Origin: RI-43 sp033764725
GTDB lineage: Bacteria; Pseudomonadota; Alphaproteobacteria; Caulobacterales; Aquidulcibacteraceae
Length of the DNA: 64,000 bases
Direction of reading: 5' to 3'
NCBI GenBank assembly: GCA_033764725.1
Contig: JANRIR010000080.1
Span: 1 to 64,000 of the forward strand
Positions 26,306 through 34,540 of this stretch are shown in pieces; position 1 is the first letter of the stretch, and every line of letters begins with the position of its first letter. Position numbers and translations under genes: made by a program. The notes under the pieces are model-generated. The model saw nothing but the letters and a program-made list of their open reading frames with translations. It did not search any database and was not told the DNA's origin.

Positions 26306-26373
26306 TGGAGCGGGGACGACCCCGTCCCCGCCGCTGCCGGTGACGCTGCGCGGACGAGGTCGTCCGCGCTCCA
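26306..26373. repeat. Palindromic repeat between convergent MAPEG and ADH genes
   Basis: Arms of 26 bases at 26306-26331 (begins TGGAGCGGGGACGACC) and 26348-26373 (begins GCGCGGACGAGGTCG, ends GCGCTCCA) are complementary with three mismatches. The right arm matches 23239-23264 at all but one base, so this is a dispersed element rather than a one-off hairpin. Confidence 0.7.
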
Positions 26374-26381
26374 GAAATCCG

Positions 26382-27422
26382 TTAAGGCGTGAAGACGATG
26401 CGCCCGACCACGCGACCGGCGCGCAGGTCGGCGAAGGCCTCGTTGGCGCTGTCCAGCGGGCGCTGGTCCATCAGCGGCGCAGCGATCTTCCCGGCCCGCA
26501 TCAGGCCGATGAGGTCGCGCGCCTCAGCCAGCGAGCCCACATAGGACCCCGCCAAGGTCAGTTCGCGGATCGGCAGCATCGCGGTGGAGACCGGCATCGC
26601 GCCGCCATAAAGGCCGACCACGATGACCTTCCCGGCTCGGCGCACCGCGCCCATGCCGAAGCCGACGGTCTGCGGCGACCCGACGAAATCGATGGCGCCC
26701 GCCGCCCCGCCCGTCTTTTGAACGAAAGCGGCCGCAGCGTCGGCGGCGTTCGGGTCGATCGCTTCGGCCGCGCCGCGCTCAAGGGCGGCGGCCCGCTTGG
26801 CGGGATCGATGTCGACGGCGATGACAGGGTTCGGATAGAGCGCCTTGGCGATGGCGAGGCCCATGAGGCCCACCCCGCCCAGCCCGATCAGCACGATCGG
26901 CTCCTGCGGGCCGGCGCCGTCGAGCTTCTTCAGCGCGTGAAAGGCGGTGAGCCCCGAACACATCGCCAGGGCGCCTGCGCCGTGGGGCAGATCGCCCAAC
27001 GGGATCAGGGCGCCGGCGTCGGGCACGAGCACGTGGTCTGCCATCCCGCCCCAGCGCGCGATTCCGAGATTGCGGTTGGTCGCGCACAATTGCTGGTCGC
27101 CGCGCGCGCAGGCGGCGCACTGGCCGCAGCCGATCCAGGGATAGGCCGCCACCCGGGTTCCGGGCGCCGGCCCGTCGACGCCGGCGCCGAGGCTGACCAC
27201 CTCGCCCTCGATCTCGTGGCCGAGCACGGCCGGCAGCGGAATGTTCACCGGCGCCTTCGCGCCGCCGCCGAGATCGAAATAGCCGTCATGGATGTGCAGA
27301 TCCGAATGGCACAAGCCGGCGCGCGTCACGCGCACCAGCGCCTCGCCGGCGCCAGGCTTTGGGGTGTCGCGCTCGAGCGGCTCGAGCGGCTGGGTGAAAG
27401 CGGTCATGGCTTCGGCGCGCAT
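26382..27422 (-). CDS. Zinc-dependent alcohol dehydrogenase (MDR superfamily)
   Basis: A 346-residue medium-chain dehydrogenase. Catalytic zinc ligands lie in AGLCHSDLH and LGHEIEGEV; the structural zinc has four cysteines in GCGQCAACARGDQQLC. The Rossmann motif is GLGGVGLMG, with an aspartate at the end of the next strand (VIAVDIDPAKR), suggesting NAD rather than NADP. The ATG at 27422 follows GGAGGAG and excludes the extension to 27521. It is monocistronic and divergent from pmbA. Confidence 0.92.
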   Translation of the reverse strand: MRAEAMTAFTQPLEPLERDTPKPGAGEALVRVTRAGLCHSDLHIHDGYFDLGGGAKAPVNIPLPAVLGHEIEGEVVSLGAGVDGPAPGTRVAAYPWIGCGQCAACARGDQQLCATNRNLGIARWGGMADHVLVPDAGALIPLGDLPHGAGALAMCSGLTAFHALKKLDGAGPQEPIVLIGLGGVGLMGLAIAKALYPNPVIAVDIDPAKRAAALERGAAEAIDPNAADAAAAFVQKTGGAAGAIDFVGSPQTVGFGMGAVRRAGKVIVVGLYGGAMPVSTAMLPIRELTLAGSYVGSLAEARDLIGLMRAGKIAAPLMDQRPLDSANEAFADLRAGRVVGRIVFTP

Positions 27423-27519
27423 CGCGGGCTCCTCCTTATGTATTGGCCGCGAGCCAAGCACCGCAGCGCGCCCCCGTCCAGGCGTTGCGCGGCGCGCCGG
27501 CGCGGGCCATGTACCGGAC

Positions 27520-28863
27520 ATGCCCTTCGACGCCGATCCGAAAAGCGCGCTCGCCGCCCTCCTGGACTACGCGCGCGCCGCCGGCGCAGAAGCCGCCGAC
27601 GCCAGCCTTTCGGCGCGCGAGAGCCTATCGGTCGATGTGCGGCTGGGCGAACTCGAAGGCGTCGAGCGCGAGGAGGCGCGCTCGATCGCGCTGCGCGCGC
27701 TGATCGGCAAACGCCAGGCGGCGGCCTCGACGTCCGATTTTTCCGAGCGCGGCCTCAACGCGCTGGCCGAGCGCGTGGTCGCGATGGCGCGGCTGGCGCC
27801 GGAAGACCCGTATTGCGGCCTCCTCGATGCGCGCTGGCGCGCGGCCGAATTTCCCGATCTGCGCATCTATGACGACACGGCGATTGCGGCGTCGGCGCTG
27901 GAGGAGATGGCGCGCCTGTGCGAAGCGGCGGCGCTCGCGGTCCAAGGCGTGACCAATTCCGGCGGCGGCGGCGCGTCCTGGGAATCGAGCGAAGCGCTCT
28001 ACGCCACGTCGGACGGCTTCCTTGGCCACGCGCGCGGCGGCGCCTTTTCGCTTGGCGTGACGGCGCTTGCGGAGAACGCCGCCGGCAAGGAGCGCGACTA
28101 CGAATACAAGACCGAGCGCTGGCTGAGCGATCTGCCCGAAGCCGCAAGCATCGGGCGCATCGCCGGCGAGCGCGCCGTGGCCAGGCTCGGCGCACGCAAG
28201 ATCGAAAGCCGAAAGGCGCCGGTCATTTTCGAACAACGCCTCGCCGGGCGGATTCTGGGGCCGCTTCTGGGCGGGATGTCGGGCGCCGCGGTGGCGCGCG
28301 GCACGTCGTTCGTGAAGGACAAGCTCGGGCAGCGCGTGCTGCCGGAAACGTTCACGATCGAGGAGGACCCTTATCTCGCCAAGGGCCTCGCCTCGCGCAC
28401 GTTCGACGGCGAAGGCGCCCGCCCGCACCGCCGAAACTTGATCGAAAACGGAACCATCACGACCTGGCTGTTGAATGCGGCCGCGGCGCGCCAGCTCGGC
28501 CTTGAGCCCACCGGCCACGCCACGCTCGGCCATGGCGGCCCGCCGGGGATCGGCGCATCCAATCTGCGCGTCGCGCCCGGCGCGCGCGACCTCGACGGCC
28601 TGATGGCCGACGCCGGCGACGGCCTGCTCGTCACCGACATGTTTTCACCCTCGCTCAACATGAACACCGGCGATTGGTCCGTCGGCGTGGCGGGCGTGTG
28701 GTTCGAGCGCGGCGCGCGCGCGTTTCCGGTGAGCGAACTCACCGTGGCCGGCAATCTCCTGGACATCTACGCCCGGCTGATCGCGGGCGCAGACTCCGCG
28801 CGCCGCGGCGCCATGGAGACGCCGAGCCTCATGGTCGACGATCTTGCCATCGGCGGCGTCTGA
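27520..28863 (+). CDS. pmbA: TldD/PmbA-family protein (PmbA, TldE)
   Basis: PmbA/TldE pairs with TldD in a protease that matures or degrades small peptides and acts on gyrase-modulating toxins in E. coli. The 447-residue protein has the family pattern, including GATNSGGGGASWES-like VTNSGGGGASWESSE, the RRNLIENGTITTWLLN segment and the C-terminal SPSLNMNTGDWSVGVAGVWF. It is the non-metal-binding PmbA side because no HExxxH is visible. The ATG at 27520 excludes the upstream extension. It opens the pmbA-CysQ-like-DUF4170-ABC run and overlaps the next gene by 20 bases. Confidence 0.92.
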   Translation: MPFDADPKSALAALLDYARAAGAEAADASLSARESLSVDVRLGELEGVEREEARSIALRALIGKRQAAASTSDFSERGLNALAERVVAMARLAPEDPYCGLLDARWRAAEFPDLRIYDDTAIAASALEEMARLCEAAALAVQGVTNSGGGGASWESSEALYATSDGFLGHARGGAFSLGVTALAENAAGKERDYEYKTERWLSDLPEAASIGRIAGERAVARLGARKIESRKAPVIFEQRLAGRILGPLLGGMSGAAVARGTSFVKDKLGQRVLPETFTIEEDPYLAKGLASRTFDGEGARPHRRNLIENGTITTWLLNAAAARQLGLEPTGHATLGHGGPPGIGASNLRVAPGARDLDGLMADAGDGLLVTDMFSPSLNMNTGDWSVGVAGVWFERGARAFPVSELTVAGNLLDIYARLIAGADSARRGAMETPSLMVDDLAIGGV

Positions 28864-29680
28864 TCTCGCGCTCATCGTCGATGCGGCCCGCGCGGCGGGC
28901 GCGATCGCACGCGCGCGGTTCGGCGAAACCGTGCAAATCTGGTCCAAGGGCGCCGCCGGGCCGGTGACGGAAGTCGATCTCGAACTCGATCGCCTTTTGG
29001 AAGAGCGCCTGCGCGGGGCGCGGCCGGATTATGGCTGGCTGTCGGAAGAGACGCTGGATACGCCGGACCGGCTTGGCCGCGCGCGCGTGTTCGTCGTCGA
29101 TCCGATCGACGGCACGCAGGCCTTTATCGAGGGCGTTGCGGAATTCTGCATCTCGATCGGCCTGGTGGAGAACGGCCGCGCCATCGCTGGCGCTGTGTAT
29201 AATCCGCTGACCGAGGAAATGTTCGCTGGCGGCGAAACCATTCCAGCGACGCTGAACGGCGCGCCTGTTCGTGTCAGCGTGCGCGATAAGCTGGAAGGCG
29301 CCCATCTCGTCGGCCGACGCAGGTTCTACTCCGATCCGCGCTGGCGCGTCCCGTGGCCGCCGTTGACGGTCTCGTTTCGCCACTCGATCGCCTATCGCAT
29401 GGCGCTGATCGCGGCGGGGCGCTTCGACGGCGCGGTGTTCGCCGGCTTCAAGAACGAATGGGACATCGCGGCCGGCTGCGCGATCATCACGGCCGCCGGC
29501 GGACTGGTCACCGATCCCTGGGGCGCGCCGGCGCCGTTCAACGCCCCCGATCCGCGCGCGCCCGGCATCGTCGCCGCGGGGCCTGCGCTGCATCCGGAAA
29601 TGATCGCGCGGACGCGAATCCTGCCGCATCCTTCGCACTGGGCGGCGCTGCAGACCACGCCGCCCAAGCTGGAGACGTGA
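28844..29680 (+). CDS. Inositol monophosphatase-family enzyme, 3'(2'),5'-bisphosphate nucleotidase-like
   Basis: A 278-residue Mg-dependent phosphatase. Motifs are WLSEET, VVDPIDGTQAFIEG and NEWDIAAGCAII, the standard IMPase/CysQ metal sites. CysQ-type enzymes clear 3'-phosphoadenosine 5'-phosphate from sulfate assimilation; inositol-1-phosphatase is the alternative. The start is a TTG inside the end of pmbA, overlapping by 20 bases. No in-frame ATG or GTG fits, so coupled translation is likely. Its place before the DUF4170 and ABC exporter genes is conserved in alphaproteobacteria. Confidence 0.88.
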   Translation: MPSAASDLALIVDAARAAGAIARARFGETVQIWSKGAAGPVTEVDLELDRLLEERLRGARPDYGWLSEETLDTPDRLGRARVFVVDPIDGTQAFIEGVAEFCISIGLVENGRAIAGAVYNPLTEEMFAGGETIPATLNGAPVRVSVRDKLEGAHLVGRRRFYSDPRWRVPWPPLTVSFRHSIAYRMALIAAGRFDGAVFAGFKNEWDIAAGCAIITAAGGLVTDPWGAPAPFNAPDPRAPGIVAAGPALHPEMIARTRILPHPSHWAALQTTPPKLET

Positions 29681-29684
29681 TCCG

Positions 29685-29924
29685 ATGGCCGACGGACAAT
29701 TGCTGCATCTGGTGATCGGCGGCGAGCTGAAAGCGCTCGACCGTCCGGAATTCGCCGATCTCGCCGCGGTCGATTTCGTCGGCGCCTTTCCCGACTACAA
29801 ATCCGCCTACGACGCCTGGAAGGCGGCCGCGCAGCGCACGGTCGACAATGCGCGCATGCGCTATTTCATCATCCATGCGCACCGCCTGCTCGATCCCGAC
29901 GCGGACGGCGCGCGCCCCTCCTGA
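29685..29924 (+). CDS. DUF4170 protein
   Basis: A 79-residue cytosolic protein of the alphaproteobacterial DUF4170 family (VDFVGAFPDYKSAYDAWKAA, then VDNARMRYFIIHAHRLLDPD). Function unknown. It lies 4 bases after the phosphatase stop and 3 bases before the exporter start, so it belongs to the same transcript, which suggests a link to envelope or lipid A export. Confidence 0.88.
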   Translation: MADGQLLHLVIGGELKALDRPEFADLAAVDFVGAFPDYKSAYDAWKAAAQRTVDNARMRYFIIHAHRLLDPDADGARPS

Positions 29925-29927
29925 CGC

Positions 29928-31658
29928 ATGACGAGCGGCCAGATCATCGGGCGCCTCTGGCGCGACCATGTTTCTGCGCACACGCGCGACCTTGCGCTCC
30001 TTGCGCCGGCGCTTGCGCTGGTCGCAGCCGCCGGCGCCGCCTACGGTTTCATCATGAAGGCCGCGATCGACGGCCTGAGCGCCGGCGACGCCGGAGATGC
30101 GCTGTTCGCCTCCGCCGCCGTGCTCGCGGTGACGGCCGTGCGCGCCTTCGCGATCTGGGCGCAGGCGATCGTGTCGCAGGGCTTGGGGCTGAAGGTTCTG
30201 CGCGATCTGCAGCGCGCCATGTTCGCCAAACTCACGCGCGCCGATTTCGCCCGCGCGACGCGCGAGGAAACCGGCCGCCTCGTGTCGCGCTTCACCAACG
30301 ACATCAACGTCATCAGCGAAGGGCTGATCCGCGCCGCCCAGGCGGTGCTGCGCGATGCGCTGACCGTGATCGCCGCGCTCGCCTCCATGATCTGGTTCGA
30401 TTGGGCGTTGGCGGGGTTCGTCATTCTCGTGTTCGCCCTGGCGGGGCCGCCGCTGCAGCGCGTCGCGAAGCGCGCGCGTGCGCAAACCGAAGCGGCGCAA
30501 ACCCAGATGGGCGCGCTGACGGCGCTGCTGTCGGAAAGCCTGTCGCATGGCCGCTTCGTGCGCGCCTATCGCCTCGAGGCGCATGAGATCGCGCGCGCCG
30601 ACGCCGCGTTTGAAGAGCGCCGCGGCCTGGCGATGCGGCTGGTGCGCAACCGCGCGCGCACCGATCCGCTGTTGGAGATCCTCGGCGGCGCAGCGCTCGC
30701 CGGCGTGCTGCTGATCGCGGGCCTGCGCATCGCGTCGGGCGCGATGAGCCTGGGCGATCTGCTCGGGATCGTCACCGCCGTCGGCGTGGCCGCGCCCGCC
30801 GCGCGCGCGCTCGGCGGCTTCAACACGGTGATGAACGAGGCGCTCGCGGCGTTGCGGCGCGTGTTCGATCTGCTCGACGAACCCGATCATGTGCGCGACG
30901 CGCCGCATGCGCAGCCGCTGCGCATCGCCCGCGGCGCGATCGCGTTCGAGCGCGTGAGCTTTTCCTATGGCGACGCGCCGGCGCTGCAGGACGTGTCGTT
31001 CGAGGCGGCGCCAGGACAGACCTTGGCGCTCGTCGGCCCCTCCGGCGCCGGCAAATCGACGATCTTCAATCTCATTCCGCGCCTTTATGATCCCACCGCC
31101 GGCGCCGTGCGCATCGACGGACAGGATTTGCGCGACGTCACCATCGACAGCGTGCGCGGCGAAATCGCGCTGGTGTCGCAGGACGCCGCGCTGTTCAACG
31201 ACACCGTGCGCGCCAACATCGCGTTTGGCCGCGCCGAAGCGCCGCCAGAGGCGCTGATCGAAGCGGCGAAAGCCGCCGCCGCGCACGACTTCATCACCCG
31301 CCTGCCGCAAGGCTACGACACCATCGTCGGCGAGCGGGGCGCTGCGCTCTCCGGCGGCGAGCGACAGCGCATCGCGCTCGCCCGCGCCTTCCTGCGCGAT
31401 GCGCCGATCCTGTTGCTCGACGAGGCCACCAGCGCGCTGGACGCCGAAAGCGAGGCCGCGATCCAGGCCGCGCTCGCCCGCCTGTCGCGCGGACGAACCA
31501 CGCTGGTGATCGCGCACCGCCTGTCCACCATTCGTGCAGCGGATCGCATTCTCGTGTTCGATCGCGGCCGCATCGTGGAGGACGGCGCGCATGACGATCT
31601 CGTGCGCCGCGGCGGCCTCTATGCGCGGCTGAGCGCGCTGCAGACCGACCCTGCATAA
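29928..31658 (+). CDS. ABC exporter, MsbA-like lipid flippase candidate
   Basis: A 576-residue half-transporter with six hydrophobic segments (about 20-310) and a nucleotide-binding domain: Walker A GPSGAGKST (about 369-377), signature ALSGGERQRIALARA, Walker B ILLLDEATSALD and IAHRLSTI. MsbA flips lipid A core across the inner membrane. The assignment rests on the operon (pmbA, CysQ-like, DUF4170) and on lipid A genes 5 kb downstream; the sequence alone only shows a lipid/multidrug exporter. The ATG is 3 bases after the DUF4170 stop. Confidence 0.88.
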   Translation: MTSGQIIGRLWRDHVSAHTRDLALLAPALALVAAAGAAYGFIMKAAIDGLSAGDAGDALFASAAVLAVTAVRAFAIWAQAIVSQGLGLKVLRDLQRAMFAKLTRADFARATREETGRLVSRFTNDINVISEGLIRAAQAVLRDALTVIAALASMIWFDWALAGFVILVFALAGPPLQRVAKRARAQTEAAQTQMGALTALLSESLSHGRFVRAYRLEAHEIARADAAFEERRGLAMRLVRNRARTDPLLEILGGAALAGVLLIAGLRIASGAMSLGDLLGIVTAVGVAAPAARALGGFNTVMNEALAALRRVFDLLDEPDHVRDAPHAQPLRIARGAIAFERVSFSYGDAPALQDVSFEAAPGQTLALVGPSGAGKSTIFNLIPRLYDPTAGAVRIDGQDLRDVTIDSVRGEIALVSQDAALFNDTVRANIAFGRAEAPPEALIEAAKAAAAHDFITRLPQGYDTIVGERGAALSGGERQRIALARAFLRDAPILLLDEATSALDAESEAAIQAALARLSRGRTTLVIAHRLSTIRAADRILVFDRGRIVEDGAHDDLVRRGGLYARLSALQTDPA

Positions 31659-31718
31659 GTTGATTGGACGCCCGCCCGGCGCGGACGTATCCCTCGTCTC
31701 ACGACGCCGCGGGGGGAC

Positions 31719-31735
31719 TTGAAGCAACCCTTCAA
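31719..31735. promoter_or_regulatory. Short inverted repeat before the phasin-like gene
   Basis: TTGAAG-CAACC-CTTCAA lies 17 bases before the ATG at 31753, just upstream of the GGAG ribosome-binding site. It could be a leader hairpin or an operator; the sequence does not decide. Confidence 0.3.
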
Positions 31736-31752
31736 CCCGACGGAGTTCGATC

Positions 31753-32109
31753 ATGACTGGAAAGCAAGCCGCACCGAACGGCGACCAGACTGACCTGCAG
31801 GCAAGCGCGCTCAATCAGGCCGCGTTGAACCAGGCCGCGCAATCGTTCCGCTTGAGCCAGCGCCTCGCCATGGAGGCCGCGCTTTTCTGGTCGCGCCGCA
31901 TGCGCGCCTACGCCGACCAATTGGAGACGCTGTCGGCGTGCCAGGAGCCGCGCGATTTCTGGGCCGCGCAGCAAAACTTTCTCGAGCGGATGCGCAGCGA
32001 TTACGTGGCGGAGAATGACGCCATGCGCCGTCTCCTGAAGGACAGTGCGCCCGCAGCGCAGGCCCGAACGCAGCGCCCGCCGCGCGCCGGCGCTGACGCG
32101 ACGCATTAG
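31753..32109 (+). CDS. Phasin-like protein
   Basis: A 118-residue mostly helical protein. SRRMRAYADQLETLSACQEP and FWAAQQNFLERMRSDY follow the pattern of phasin-family proteins (amphipathic helices, a short turn with Pro, then QxxFLxxMxxDY). Phasins coat polyhydroxyalkanoate granules, but many alphaproteobacterial phasin-like proteins have other roles. The N-terminus is Gln/Asn/Ala-rich and the C-terminus is Ala/Arg-rich and probably disordered. No PHA synthase is in the window. GGAG precedes the ATG. Confidence 0.7.
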   Translation: MTGKQAAPNGDQTDLQASALNQAALNQAAQSFRLSQRLAMEAALFWSRRMRAYADQLETLSACQEPRDFWAAQQNFLERMRSDYVAENDAMRRLLKDSAPAAQARTQRPPRAGADATH

Positions 32110-32173
32110 CGACGCTGCGCAAAACGGCGCGCGCAGGATAAGGTCTCGGCGACTCGAACCGGGGGATCGCCGA

Positions 32174-33586
32174 ATGCTGTCGCGCGCGTGCAAGATCGTC
32201 GCCACGCTGGGGCCCGCCAGCGAGGCGCCGGACCGGCTCATCCTCCTGCTCGAGGCGGGCGTCGATTGCTTCCGGCTGAATTTCAGCCATGGGACGCACG
32301 CCGAGCATGCGCGCCGCTATCGCGCCGTCCGCGAGGCCGAACAGCGCGTCGGCCGTCCGGTGGCCGTGTTCGCCGATCTGCAGGGGCCGAAAATCCGCGT
32401 CGGGCCGTTCGTCAGCGGCGGCGTCGCCCTGCGCTTCGGCGACGTCAAGCGCATCGAGGCCGCCGACGCGCCCGGCGACGACGCGGTGATCCGCATTCCA
32501 CACCCCGAGATCGTCGCGGCGCTGCAGGACGGCGACGTGCTCAAATTCGACGACGGCAAGGTGCAGATGACGGTCGTCGCCGCCGATGCAGGCGGCGTGA
32601 CGGCGCGCGTCGATTACGGCGCGGAGCTGAAAAGCCACAAGGGGCTCAACCTGCCCACCCGCCGCATCCCGATTTCCGCCCTGACCGACAAGGACCGCGC
32701 CGACCTCGCCTATGCGCTGGAGCTCGGCGTCGATTTCATCGCGCTGTCGTTCGTGCAAAGCGCGGAGGACGTGAAGGAGGCGCGCGCCGCCATCGGCGAC
32801 CGCGCCGGCATCATCGCCAAGATCGAAAAGCCGGCCGCGCTGGAGGATCTGGCGCGGATCGTCGCCTATTCTGACGCCATCATGGTGGCGCGCGGCGATC
32901 TCGGCGTCGAGCTGGCGCCCGAGCAGGTGCCGATCGCGCAGCGCAAGATCATTCGCACCGCGCGCGCCGCCGGCCGGCCGGTGATCGTGGCCACCCACAT
33001 GCTCGAGAGCATGATCGATGCGCCCACGCCGACGCGCGCGGAGGCCTCCGACGTCGCCACCGCGGTGTATCAAGGCGCCGACGCCGTGATGCTCTCGGCG
33101 GAAAGCGCGGTCGGCCGCCATCCCGCCACGGCCGTGGCCATCATGGACCGCATCATCAAGGCGGTGGAGGCCGATCCCGAGCACTGGTCCGGCTTGTCGC
33201 GCGACATGACGCGGCCGGAGCCCACCACCGCCGACGCCATCGCTTTGTCCGCGCGCGAAATCGCCGAGGTGCTCGATTGCGCGGCGGTCGTGGCCTACAC
33301 CTCGACCGGCTCGACCGCGCACCGGCTGTCGCGCGAGCGGCCGCGCTGCGGCGTGCTGGGGCTGACGCCGAACGTCTCCACCGCCCGCCGTCTGGTCCTG
33401 TCTTGGGGGGTGCGCTCGGTGGTGACCGACGACGCGCTGTCGATGGAGGACATGGTCGCCAAGGCCGAAGCGGCGGTGCGCGCGCTGCGAGCGGCCAAGC
33501 GCGAAGACCGCGTCGTGATCACCGCCGGAATCCCCTTCGGACGCCCCGGAAAAACCAATACGATCAGACTTATCCGCCTGGATTGA
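32174..33586 (+). CDS. pyk: Pyruvate kinase
   Basis: Pyruvate kinase converts phosphoenolpyruvate and ADP to pyruvate and ATP. The 470-residue protein shows KIVATLGPAS, the substrate arginine/asparagine in FRLNFSHG, DLQGPKIRVG, the catalytic block IIAKIEKPAALEDL, MVARGDLGVE and ATHMLESMI. The C-terminal regulatory domain is present. The ATG at 32174 gives the usual short N-terminus; the frame open to 32045 overlaps the phasin-like gene. GGGGGA lies upstream. Confidence 0.96.
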   Translation: MLSRACKIVATLGPASEAPDRLILLLEAGVDCFRLNFSHGTHAEHARRYRAVREAEQRVGRPVAVFADLQGPKIRVGPFVSGGVALRFGDVKRIEAADAPGDDAVIRIPHPEIVAALQDGDVLKFDDGKVQMTVVAADAGGVTARVDYGAELKSHKGLNLPTRRIPISALTDKDRADLAYALELGVDFIALSFVQSAEDVKEARAAIGDRAGIIAKIEKPAALEDLARIVAYSDAIMVARGDLGVELAPEQVPIAQRKIIRTARAAGRPVIVATHMLESMIDAPTPTRAEASDVATAVYQGADAVMLSAESAVGRHPATAVAIMDRIIKAVEADPEHWSGLSRDMTRPEPTTADAIALSAREIAEVLDCAAVVAYTSTGSTAHRLSRERPRCGVLGLTPNVSTARRLVLSWGVRSVVTDDALSMEDMVAKAEAAVRALRAAKREDRVVITAGIPFGRPGKTNTIRLIRLD

Positions 33587-33724
33587 GGGCCGCCGCGGGC
33601 GTCTGCGCTGATGCGCCCAGGCCACATTCCGCCACAAAAGGTTCGCGTGCTGGACGAGTTCACGAGACTCGCGTCAACCATTCGGTAATGTCCGCTGGGG
33701 CGTGGACTTTAAAGGGGCTGAACC

Positions 33725-34498
33725 ATGGACGCAGCAATCCTCCTCTATGCCGAGGGCGATCGATCCAGCGCCGACGCGCTGGCCGCGGCCCTGCCGCGCA
33801 CGCGCGTCATGAAGGTCGGCGTCGCGGCCGGCGATGCGCCGATCGCGTTCGGCCCCCACCTGCCGCTGATTTTCGTTTGGAGCCGCCGCGCCGAGGCCGC
33901 GCGCCTGCAGCTGAGTTTCGCCGCCATCGCCCGCGCCCATGCCGGCGATGTCGTCATCGCCGCGACCGATCAATCCGCGCCGCCGCAGAGCTTCGGCGTC
34001 GTGGTCGAAGCAGGCGCCCGCGATTTCGTCGCCGCAGCCGAACGCGCCCTCGCCGAGCGGCGCGCAGCTGAAGCGCCGGAGCCACGCCAGGGCCGCGCCT
34101 TCGCAGCGGGCGTTGCGCGCGGTCTTGTGGGCGGCGTCGCGGTGTTCGGCGTCGGCGGCATCGCCATTGGCGCGTCCAGTCAATTCGAACCGAGCGCCGG
34201 CGCCGCAGTTGCGCCCGCCGCGCCGACGCCGGTCGTCGCTGAAGCCCGCGCCGAAGTGGTCACCGAGGTTGTGGCGATCACGCGCGACGCCGACGCCTGG
34301 CTCGCCGCCATCGATGAAGCCGATGCGATCGATGTCGCGGCGGTCGAGGCGCCCGCGCCGTCGTTCACGCCGCTTGAAGTCTCGCTGATCGCGGAAAAGC
34401 CGCTCGCGCTGCCCAGCGACGTCGACAGCTTCGCGCTCATGCCGCTGGACGGTCTTGAAGAGAGCGCGCAGGTCGATGCCGACGCTGCGTTGAGCTGA
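33725..34498 (+). CDS. Hypothetical membrane protein, possible TIR/flavodoxin-like N-terminal domain
   Basis: A 257-residue protein I do not recognise with certainty. Residues 1-110 alternate strands and helices (AAILLYAEGDRSSADALAAA, then LPLIFVWSR and DVVIAATDQ), resembling a TIR or receiver-like fold. A glycine-rich hydrophobic segment (GLVGGVAVFGVGGIAIGASS) near 130-150 probably spans the membrane. The rest is Ala/Pro/Val-rich and acidic, likely periplasmic and disordered. The usual TIR NADase glutamate motif is not evident. Monocistronic, with a GGGG box before the ATG. Confidence 0.6.
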   Translation: MDAAILLYAEGDRSSADALAAALPRTRVMKVGVAAGDAPIAFGPHLPLIFVWSRRAEAARLQLSFAAIARAHAGDVVIAATDQSAPPQSFGVVVEAGARDFVAAAERALAERRAAEAPEPRQGRAFAAGVARGLVGGVAVFGVGGIAIGASSQFEPSAGAAVAPAAPTPVVAEARAEVVTEVVAITRDADAWLAAIDEADAIDVAAVEAPAPSFTPLEVSLIAEKPLALPSDVDSFALMPLDGLEESAQVDADAALS

Positions 34499-34519
34499 CG
34501 CCGCGGGCGTGCGCCGCCG

Positions 34520-34539
34520 CTTGCCGCGCGCGCGGCAGG
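34520..34539. terminator. Palindrome between convergent genes
   Basis: TGCCGCGC-GCGCGGCA (34522-34537) is a perfect 16-bp palindrome extended by one C-G and one T-G pair. It sits in the 42-base convergent gap between the TIR-like gene and the P450 gene. No T-run. Confidence 0.4.
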
Positions 34540-34540
34540 C

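Noticed and set aside
29538..31814. 758-residue - strand open frame
   Set aside because: Runs opposite the CysQ-like, DUF4170 and ABC genes with no domain; shadow frame.
31811..33637. 608-residue - strand open frame opposite pyk
   Set aside because: Antisense of pyruvate kinase; low-complexity, no motif.
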